Shown here: positions 58,601 to 64,000 of the stretch, in pieces
Layout of the letters: each line of letters begins with the position of its first letter
How positions within the stretch are numbered: position 1 is the first letter of the stretch
Assembly (NCBI RefSeq): GCF_001552135.1
Contig: NZ_BCQP01000055.1
Location: 28,410-92,409 of the forward strand
Origin: Actinomadura chibensis NBRC 106107
GTDB lineage: Bacteria > Actinomycetota > Actinomycetes > Streptosporangiales > Streptosporangiaceae
Direction: 5' to 3'
Length of the DNA stretch: 64,000 nt
The notes under the pieces: generated by a model
What the model was told of the DNA's origin: nothing
Seen by the model: only the letters and a program-made list of their open reading frames with translations
Databases searched by the model: none
Position numbers and translations under genes: made by a program

Positions 58601-59165
58601 CCTGGTATTTGGCGGCCGTCTCCACGGCCTCGCTGTACTGGCCCAGGCGGAGGCGGGTCTGCACCGCGCCGGACGGGCAGCCGGTCGTGGCGATGATGCC
58701 CGTGCCGTGCTCGGCGAGCAGTTCGTCGTCCATTCGCGGGTACTTCTGGACGTGGCCTTCGAGCCAGGCGCGCGACTGGAGCCGGAACAGGTTGCGCAGG
58801 CCGCCGGCGTCGGCCGCCCACATCGTCATGTGCGTGTACAGGCCCCGCCCGGAGACGTCGCCGCCCGCGCCGGTGACCTCGTCCGACCGGCGCAGCGCGG
58901 GGTCGTCGCTGTAGAACACCGGCTTGCGGTGGCGCCGTGAAGCGGGCGCCAGATAGCTCTCGATCCCGATGATCGGTTTGATCGCCGCCGTGCCCGCCGC
59001 CCGGTAGAACTCGTACGCGCCGTGCACGTTGCCGTGGTCGCTCATCGCCACGGCGGGCATCCGCCGCCGGGCGACCTCGTCCATCAGCGGGCCGACCTTG
59101 GCGGCGCCGTCGAGCATGCTGTACTCCGTATGCACATGGAGGTGCACAAAGGACCGCGTCGGCAA
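55608..59165 (-). CDS. dnaE: DNA polymerase III alpha subunit
   Basis: An 1185-residue replicative-type polymerase. TTG 59165 is the start, with GGGAGG five bases upstream. The PHP domain begins HLHVHTEYSMLDG and has AMSDHGNVHG; catalytic aspartates are in PDVDLDFDDRRRDEMIDYV (about 423) and LLKMDFLGLRNLTVV. Helix-hairpin-helix and OB domains follow (IAGIISGLQRKVTKRG). Length and N-terminus fit DnaE1 rather than the shorter ImuC/DnaE2. Isolation from replication genes and neighbours here leaves open that it is a paralogue. Confidence 0.95.
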   Translation of the reverse strand: MPTRSFVHLHVHTEYSMLDGAAKVGPLMDEVARRRMPAVAMSDHGNVHGAYEFYRAAGTAAIKPIIGIESYLAPASRRHRKPVFYSDDPALRRSDEVTGAGGDVSGRGLYTHMTMWAADAGGLRNLFRLQSRAWLEGHVQKYPRMDDELLAEHGTGIIATTGCPSGAVQTRLRLGQYSEAVETAAKYQDIFGKENYFLELMDHGLAIERRVRDDLMKLGKELGLPPLATNDSHYVTEDQADAHDALLCIGTGKQLADTKRFRFSGSGYYIKTAEEMRALWDAEVPGACDNTLLVAERVGDYGEVFAHRDLMPMFPVPEGETESSWLRKETLAGARRRYGGDPPRDVLDRVDYELSVIDGMGFPGYFLVVADICRYARARGIGLGPGRGSATGSLVAYCTGITELDPIEHKLIFERFLNPERVTMPDVDLDFDDRRRDEMIDYVTATYGADRVCQIVTFGTIKAKAAVKDACRVLGYPYALGDRITKAFPAAAGGKEIPLSAVHDERHPRHGEAAELRRLYEDEPDVKRVIDTARGVEGLTRGTGIHAAGVILSAEPLLDVLPLVKPKQDGPVLTGFPFTQAEDMGLLKMDFLGLRNLTVVNDAIANIKANRGIEIDIREVPLDDPVTYELLARGDTLGVFQLDSAGMRVLLRLMQPTVFTDIAAVSALYRPGPMEMNAHTNYALRKTGKQKVEPIHPELAEALEPILGDTYHLVVFQEQVMAIAQRLAGYSLGGADMLRRAMGKKKKDVLDAEWGRFSAGMKERGFSDEAVKAVWDVLVPFSGYGFNKSHTAGYGVVSYWTAYLKANHPAEYLAALLTSVGDDKDKMAVYLSDCRRLGIKVLPPDVNESELTFTAVGRDIRFGLGAIRNVGASVVDAIVRTRREKGAYTDFNDFLAKVPSIVCNKRVIESLAKAGAYDGLGHRRKALVTVHEQAVDAVIDLKRNQSRGQDSLFGALAGTDSDDTFSVAIPAVEWDKATLLAFEREMLGLYVSSHPLDGAEQALEANRDTTIADLLASGRADGTVRIAGIISGLQRKVTKRGSPWAIATVEDHDGAVECLIFPKTYTLYGEALAQDRVISLRGRINVRDETVSVYGEEITPLDLSRAGAAPPVVISVRESRLTLRLVREFRDVLTAHPGPAPVHLLVHRPAARSVLFDLRPFRVSPEPAFYGDVKALLGADALAGP

Positions 59166-59227
59166 CCACGCCTCCCGGTTGTAGGCTCATCCGCGACGAA
59201 GAGCATTCGAACCGGGGAACGGCGGCA

Positions 59228-60238
59228 TTGTCCAACAATCAACACGCCGGTGATTCACAACCGTCCGTTGTGGACAAAGGTGAAGCGGACCTTGATCTCG
59301 CGGCGGTGCGCGCCTTCCTCGCCATCACCGAGGACCGCTATTTCAGCGAGGCCGCGGCCCGGCTGGGAATCAGCCAGCAGGCCATCTCCAAGCGCGTCGC
59401 CAAGCTCGAATCCGTCCTCGGCGCGCCCCTTCTCGCCCGCTCGCGCGGCGGCGCCGAGCTCACCGACGACGGCGCCGCGTTCCTGCCGCACGCGCGGCTG
59501 CTCGTCGGCACCGCCGACCGGGCTCTGGAGCTGCTGCGCGACCGGCGCCGCGCCCTGCGGGTGGACGTGCTGGACACGCGGGTGGCGCCGATCGACCTGG
59601 TCCGGGACTTCCACGGGGCCGTCCCGGACGTGGAGATCGAGATCATCACCTCGGACGGCCTCCGGTCGGCCCGCGGCGCGCTCGCCCGCGGCTCCGTCGA
59701 CGCCGCCTTCTGCCGGGTCGGCGGGACGCCGGGCGACGACCTGGTGTGCCTGCCCGCGCACCTCGAACCGGCGCATCTGCTGGTCGGCCGCGACCACCCC
59801 TTCGCCGGACTGCGGCAGGTGGAGATCGCCCGGCTGGCGGGTTCCACCGTGTGGATGCCCGGCAACACCGCCGGAAGCGAATGGGCCGACTACCACGACC
59901 TGCTCAGCGCCGAATTCGGCTTCCGGATCGACACCACCGGGCCCAACTTCGGCTACGAGCATTTCGTGGCCGAGGTCGCGTCCGGTGAACGCGCGACGAG
60001 CATCGTCGGGGAGAACGTCCGGATTCCGTGGCATCCGGACACCGTCCGGATTCCCTTGGTCGATCCCGTTCCCCTCTACCCGTGGTCAATGCTCTACCAC
60101 CGCCGTAACCAGCACCCCGCCCTCGCCCTGCTCGCCCGCCACATCACCGGAAACCACCGCCCGTTCGACCCTCGCCGCGAATGGCTTCCGGCCTCCGACC
60201 GCGCCGCCTTCACGGCTGTTCAGGGGGAGTCACGGTAA
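59228..60238 (+). CDS. LysR-family regulator
   Basis: A 336-residue regulator starting at TTG 59228 (GGGGAACGG upstream); GTG 59270 is a possible shorter start. The HTH is LAAVRAFLAITEDRYFSEAAARLGISQQAISKRVAKLE. The effector domain (VLDTRVAPIDLVRDFHG...) is typical in size. It is convergent with, and overlaps by 29 bases, the DUF4386 gene. Targets unknown. Confidence 0.92.
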   Translation: MSNNQHAGDSQPSVVDKGEADLDLAAVRAFLAITEDRYFSEAAARLGISQQAISKRVAKLESVLGAPLLARSRGGAELTDDGAAFLPHARLLVGTADRALELLRDRRRALRVDVLDTRVAPIDLVRDFHGAVPDVEIEIITSDGLRSARGALARGSVDAAFCRVGGTPGDDLVCLPAHLEPAHLLVGRDHPFAGLRQVEIARLAGSTVWMPGNTAGSEWADYHDLLSAEFGFRIDTTGPNFGYEHFVAEVASGERATSIVGENVRIPWHPDTVRIPLVDPVPLYPWSMLYHRRNQHPALALLARHITGNHRPFDPRREWLPASDRAAFTAVQGESR

Positions 60239-60932
60239 TGAGGGGTGAAGGCCGGAAGCCCTTGGTGACGAGCCAGATTCCGAGGAAAGCCTCCCAGATG
60301 ATTTCCGGTGTAGTGAACAGGAAATTCAGGGGGGATTCCTGCTCGTAGGCGCCGAACAGGACGGCGGTCGCCGTGGCGCAGGCGATGGGGCCTCCGACGA
60401 GGCCGACGAGCGCCATGGGGCGTGGTACCAGCCCCGACCGGTACATCAGGTAGCCCAGCAGGAAGCCATTGCCGAAGCCCGCGCAGAACGCGGGGCCGAG
60501 CAGGAACGTCTGGTCTTTCAACGCCACCAGTGACTGGCCGATCAGCTTGGCGTCCGCACCGCCCTCGCCCGCCAGATCATGCCGCAGCGCGACGATGGCG
60601 AGCACACTGACGACCCCAATCACGATAATGGTCGACTCGACGATTCGGATGCCTACGTAGCCGATGGCAACGCTTTCGCTCTGCCGTTTCAGGATCGGGA
60701 ACAACGTGACCGCGGTGGCGATGTTGGCGACGGCGGTCAGGATCTCAAGAAGGGCCCCGAAACGGACTTGGGTATCCGCGCCCGCGCCCAGGATGTAGTT
60801 CGCGTCATTGAGGACCGGGTCATACAGCAATAGCGCTGGAATTGAGAATACGAAGGTGAGGATAAACCAGACTCCGGCGATTCTGGCGGTCCGCTGGGCG
60901 GCTTCCGGCGTCCGGGATTCGGTCGTGTTCAC
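60210..60932 (-). CDS. DUF4386 membrane protein
   Basis: A 240-residue protein; GTG 60932 is chosen for its GGGAG. It has six membrane helices and DUF4386 features (RTARIAGVWFILTFVFSIPA; ALKDQTFLLGPAFCAGFGNGFLLGYLMYRSGLVPR). The family's function is unknown. Its 3' end overlaps the LysR gene on the other strand. Confidence 0.88.
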   Translation of the reverse strand: MNTTESRTPEAAQRTARIAGVWFILTFVFSIPALLLYDPVLNDANYILGAGADTQVRFGALLEILTAVANIATAVTLFPILKRQSESVAIGYVGIRIVESTIIVIGVVSVLAIVALRHDLAGEGGADAKLIGQSLVALKDQTFLLGPAFCAGFGNGFLLGYLMYRSGLVPRPMALVGLVGGPIACATATAVLFGAYEQESPLNFLFTTPEIIWEAFLGIWLVTKGFRPSPLITVTPPEQP

Positions 60933-61057
60933 TTGGCTCCCAAGGCTTGGGTCGGCCCGCTCGCGCGGCCGTGACCGTAGAGAACCACGCGGGGCGGACG
61001 CTGTCTCCACTTGGCGATGGCCGGTTCGAGCCGCGCGTCACGTCCGGCACGCGCGAC

Positions 61058-61093
61058 GCGCGGCGCCCGCCGGGGCCCCGGCGGGCGCCGCGC
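61058..61093. repeat. Perfect 36-bp palindrome in a divergent gap
   Basis: Bases 61058-61075 are exactly complementary to 61076-61093 with no spacer (GCGCGGCGCCCGCCGGGG and its inverse). It lies in the 239-base region between divergent genes, about 80 bases before the aldehyde dehydrogenase start, not at gene ends. A GATAAT at 61145-61150 may be that gene's -10. Confidence 0.85.
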
Positions 61094-61171
61094 CGGCGCA
61101 TTCATGCTCTCCGGGGCCTATTCGCTTGGCGCGGAAATTGATACGATAATGACGTCTAGGAAAGGATGCTC

Positions 61172-62626
61172 ATGTCATTTACCGCGTCTTCGGCTGCCGA
61201 GTCCTTCGCGTCCTGGATCGACGGATCATGGCGCGAAAGCGACACGCGGTACCCGGCGCTGAATCCCGCCACGGGGCAGCCGTTCACCAATTTGGCCGCG
61301 GCGTCGGCACAGGATGTCGATATCGCCGTCGCGAGCGCCGGGGCGGCCTTCCGGAAAACCCGCGGCGCACGGCCCGCCACCCGCGCCGAATGGTGCCGGT
61401 CGGCCGCCCGGGCACTGCTCGCCGCGCACGGGGAACTCGCCGAGGTCCTGTCCACCGAACACGGGAAGCCGGTAGCCGAGGCGCGCGGCGAGATCCTGTT
61501 CGCGGTCCGCGGGCTGGAGCTGGCCGCGGAGTCCGTACTCGCCAACGGCGGTGAGTTGCCGCAGGTGGAGGACGCGAACAAGCGCGCGATCGTGCGCCGC
61601 GAAGGGCTCGGCGTGTGGGCGGTCATCACCCCGTGGAACTTCCCGGTGAACATCCCGGTCGAGTACATCGGTCCGGCCCTCGCGTCCGGCAACGCCGTCG
61701 TGTGGAAGCCCGCCCCCACCACGGCCGTCGTCGCGGCGAAATTCCGGGAGATCCTCCTCGCCGCGGATTTCCCGCAGGAACTCCTGCAGTTGGTGATCAC
61801 GAACGAGGTCGAGGTCGCCAGCCATCTGGTGACGCATCCGGGAATTGCCGCGGTCGGATTCACCGGCGGCAGCGGCACCGGCCGGTCCATCGCGAAATCG
61901 GCCTGGGACAAGAAACTCCTGCTGGAGCTCGGCGGAAACTCGCCCATCGTCGTCCTCGGCGACGCCGACCTCGAAATCGCGGCGGCGGCGATCTCCAACG
62001 CGGCGTTCTGGAATGCCGGGCAGGTGTGCAGCGCGGCCGGAAAGGTGCTCGTGGCGGCGTCCTGCGCGGACGAACTCGCCCGACTGCTCGCGAAACGAGC
62101 CGCGGACACGGTCGTCGGCTCCCCGCTGGACCCCGACGTCACGATGGGACCGGTCCACCTGGAATCCGGCATCGCCCGCTACGACCGGTTGGTCGCGGAC
62201 GCCCGGGAACGCGGCGCGACCGTCGTCACCGGCGGCGAGCGGATCAAGGACAAGGACGGCTTCTTCTACCACCCCACCGTCATCACCTCGGTCGGCCGCG
62301 ACGCCGCCGTCTTCTCCGAGGAGACCTTCGGCCCGATCGCGTCGCTGACGGTCTTCGACGACGAGGAGGACATGATCGCCGCCGCGAACGCCGGTGACTT
62401 CGGCCTCGTCGGCGCGCTGTTCACGACCGACCTGTCCAAGGGGTTCCGGCTCGGCGAGCGCATCGACTGCGGGTTGGTGGTGGTGAACGACACCACCAAC
62501 TACTGGGAGTACAGCCTGCCGTTCGGCGGGGCGGCCGGGCGGCACTCCGGCCGGGGCCGACTCGGCGGACGCTGGGTCATCGACGAGTTCAGCCAGGTCA
62601 AGACCCTCGCGATCGACATCCGCTGA
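61172..62626 (+). CDS. NAD(P)-dependent aldehyde dehydrogenase
   Basis: A 484-residue enzyme; ATG 61172 is six bases after AGGAAAGG, unlike the ATG at 61166. Catalytic Cys286 (NAAFWNAGQVCSAAGKVLVA) and Glu252 (LLLELGGNSPIVV) are present, with WKPAPTT and the cofactor GFTGGSGTGRSIAKS loop. The sequence resembles succinate-semialdehyde/glycolaldehyde-type dehydrogenases; substrate unassigned. Confidence 0.95.
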   Translation: MSFTASSAAESFASWIDGSWRESDTRYPALNPATGQPFTNLAAASAQDVDIAVASAGAAFRKTRGARPATRAEWCRSAARALLAAHGELAEVLSTEHGKPVAEARGEILFAVRGLELAAESVLANGGELPQVEDANKRAIVRREGLGVWAVITPWNFPVNIPVEYIGPALASGNAVVWKPAPTTAVVAAKFREILLAADFPQELLQLVITNEVEVASHLVTHPGIAAVGFTGGSGTGRSIAKSAWDKKLLLELGGNSPIVVLGDADLEIAAAAISNAAFWNAGQVCSAAGKVLVAASCADELARLLAKRAADTVVGSPLDPDVTMGPVHLESGIARYDRLVADARERGATVVTGGERIKDKDGFFYHPTVITSVGRDAAVFSEETFGPIASLTVFDDEEDMIAAANAGDFGLVGALFTTDLSKGFRLGERIDCGLVVVNDTTNYWEYSLPFGGAAGRHSGRGRLGGRWVIDEFSQVKTLAIDIR

Positions 62627-62634
62627 ACCGCGCC

Positions 62635-62664
62635 GGCGCCCGCATGAGCGATCATGCGGGCGCC
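62635..62664 (+). terminator. Hairpin terminator between convergent genes
   Basis: Perfect 12-base arms (GGCGCCCGCATG, 62635-62646; complement 62653-62664) around a 6-base loop follow the aldehyde dehydrogenase stop by eight bases. Confidence 0.85.
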
Positions 62665-62667
62665 GCC

Positions 62668-62712
62668 GTGGTCTCAGGCCGTGGTCTCAGGCCGGGGTCT
62701 CAGGCCGGGGTC
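62668..62712. repeat. 13-bp tandem repeat across a stop codon
   Basis: The unit GTGGTCTCAGGCC or GGGGTCTCAGGCC repeats three times plus a partial fourth. Each unit holds TCA; the leftmost in-frame one used by the CoA transferase gene is its stop at 62700. Confidence 0.75.
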
Positions 62713-64000
62713 TCCGTGCGGCCGGTGCGGCTCGGGTCCGCGAGGACCGCGTCCTGGTCCTGGCCGAGGGTCGGCGCCGGAGCCGGGTCCGGGGGAGTGT
62801 AGTCACGCATCGTGAACGGGAACCCCTTGCGGCGCGACTCGCCGTCGCCCAGGAAGACCCGCCGGTCGCGGAACCGCGGCTCGCGTCCGCGCTCGGCCGC
62901 CGAGAGCACCGGCGCGTTGGCCACGCCCGCCCCGGTCAGAGCGCGGACGCAGTCCGTCCGGGAACGAGCGCGCGTCCAGGCCGCGACCAGCCCGTCCACG
63001 AACGACTCGTGCCGCCACCACCACTCCTCGGATTTCCCCGCCAGTTCCCCGGGGGCGACGAGTTCCGCGAGCGCGTCGCGTTCGGCCTGGTGGTGGCACG
63101 CGACCGCGACCCATTCGCCGTCGCCCGCGCAGGGGTAGACGTCGTGCGGGGTGGCGCCGGGACGCCGGTTGCCGGTGGGCCCGGGAAGCGCGCCCGTCGC
63201 CGTGTGCTCGGCGATCCGGTCGGCGAGCGTCCAGGTGATGAGCTCGCGCTGCGCGACGTCCAGGTGGACGCCGCGCACGTCGCGTTCCAGGCAGTACGCG
63301 ACGATGGCCGCGCCGAAGAGGGACGCCGCCTGGTCGGGGTAGTTGACCTCGGCGGACGACCACATCGGCCCGCCGTCCAGGTATCCCGTCACGGAGGCGA
63401 GCCCGGACAGGAGGTCGAGCGTCGACCCGTACGACCTGCGGCCCGCCTCGGGGCCGTCCTGCCCCTGGCTCGACAGGGAGAGGTAGACGAGCCGCGGGTT
63501 GACCGCGCGCAGCGTCTCGAAGTCGGCGCCGAGCCGCTCGGTCACGCCCACGGTGAAGTTCTCGATCACGACGTCGGCGCGGGCGGCCAGCCGGTGCAGC
63601 GCCGCCCGGCCCGCCTCGGTCTTCAGCTCCAGCACCACGGCCAGCTTGCCCGCGTTGTTGGACTCGAACATGGGCGAGACGCCCCGGCCGTCCGCGTCCG
63701 GGGCGCGGCCCGCGACCGGCCACTGCCGGAACGGGTCCGGACGGCCCGCCGACTCGATCTTGATCACCGTGGCGCCGTAGTCGGCGAGCAGGCGTCCGGT
63801 GGCCGCGCCCGCGGTGATCGTCCCGAGGTCCAGCACGGTCACGCCCGCGAGCGGCGCCTCCCGCCTGGGCCGGGACGTCCCGCCGCGGGAGTCGGACGGT
63901 GACGGCGCCCCGGCTGTTGAGGCGCCGTCACCGAGCGCGGGCGGCGGGCCCGAGCGCCACGGCAGGCCCGTGGCGCGCACCGGGGGGCCGACCGGGGCGG
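62700..64000 (-). CDS. CaiB/BaiF family III CoA transferase (5' part outside window)
   Basis: The frame is open to the window edge. From about nt 63860 leftwards there is a complete CoA-transferase domain (PLAGVTVLDLGTITAGAATGRLLADYGATVIKIES; RADVVIENFTVGVTERLGADFETL; TRDCVRALTGAGV...). Upstream residues (APVGPPVRATGLPWR...PPALGDG) resemble the C-terminal end of another such domain, so this is probably a double-domain transferase. In the visible domain the usual Tyr-Asp of the catalytic loop reads RRSYGST, lacking the Asp. Substrate unknown. Confidence 0.85.
   Translation of the reverse strand, partial: APVGPPVRATGLPWRSGPPPALGDGASTAGAPSPSDSRGGTSRPRREAPLAGVTVLDLGTITAGAATGRLLADYGATVIKIESAGRPDPFRQWPVAGRAPDADGRGVSPMFESNNAGKLAVVLELKTEAGRAALHRLAARADVVIENFTVGVTERLGADFETLRAVNPRLVYLSLSSQGQDGPEAGRRSYGSTLDLLSGLASVTGYLDGGPMWSSAEVNYPDQAASLFGAAIVAYCLERDVRGVHLDVAQRELITWTLADRIAEHTATGALPGPTGNRRPGATPHDVYPCAGDGEWVAVACHHQAERDALAELVAPGELAGKSEEWWWRHESFVDGLVAAWTRARSRTDCVRALTGAGVANAPVLSAAERGREPRFRDRRVFLGDGESRRKGFPFTMRDYTPPDPAPAPTLGQDQDAVLADPSRTGRTETPA

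Overview
The window is about 72% G+C chromosomal DNA from an actinomycete. Codon use, GTG/TTG starts, NarL-type two-component genes, a DUF574 SAM-methyltransferase, an ECF42-type sigma factor and a Streptomyces-like contractile injection cluster suggest Streptosporangiales/Thermomonosporaceae (Actinomadura-like). The genus is inference. No rRNA, tRNA, CRISPR array or intact transposase was seen.

Region 1 (1-20.4 kb) is an essentially complete contractile injection system (CIS), a phage-tail-like particle of the actinobacterial, probably cytoplasmic, type. A partial membrane protein and a LuxR-like regulator precede a DUF4255 cap/terminator protein and a AAA+ ATPase. Two leftward genes follow: a single-pass membrane protein and a DUF4157 (eCIS core) protein. 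Then come a candidate effector with a papain-fold/glutamine-deamidase domain, the sheath, tube, two small conserved proteins, a 974-residue Pro-rich repeat protein, a second tube-like protein, LysM baseplate protein, VgrG-like spike, gp25, baseplate J, a gpI-like protein and a zinc-ribbon membrane protein. Most of the rightward genes overlap by 1-4 bases. No tail-fibre gene was found, which fits a particle acting inside the producer.

Region 2 (20.4-31.1 kb) is ordinary accessory content: a serine hydrolase, a NarL-type two-component pair, an alkylsulfatase, a threonine-dehydratase-like enzyme, an ArsR/SRPBCC pair, a MerR regulator divergent from an NAD(P)-binding protein, and secreted proteins. 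Clear operators overlap apparently leaderless promoters here. A decayed ABC-ATPase fragment sits next to a perfect 16-bp inverted repeat.

Region 3 (31.1-38.2 kb) looks like a nucleotide-signalling conflict/defence module: a Crp-type regulator, a convergent PycTM/SLATT-like membrane protein, a divergent class III nucleotidyl cyclase-like protein, a P-loop protein, an SPFH/band-7-like coiled-coil protein and a DUF4407 membrane protein. The cyclase C-terminus and the P-loop protein N-terminus carry the same short motif ending GANFGF, encoded by different synonymous codons. This is the best candidate for an undescribed system in the window.

Region 4 (38.2-43.2 kb) has a Sel1/TPR-DUF6882 protein, a DUF574 methyltransferase, a RibD/DHFR-like reductase, and an ECF42 sigma gene downstream of its DGPF/YCII partner with a matching promoter. 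Region 5 (43.2-50.7 kb) is a leftward catabolic operon (amidohydrolase, RraA-like, zinc alcohol dehydrogenase, SsuABC/NitT-like transporter, second amidohydrolase) with a dyad operator at its promoter. Region 6 (50.9-64 kb) has RidA divergent from a WYL regulator, pntA-pntB, a replicative-type dnaE, a LysR regulator, a DUF4386 membrane protein, an aldehyde dehydrogenase and the C-terminal part of an apparently double-domain CoA transferase cut by the window edge.
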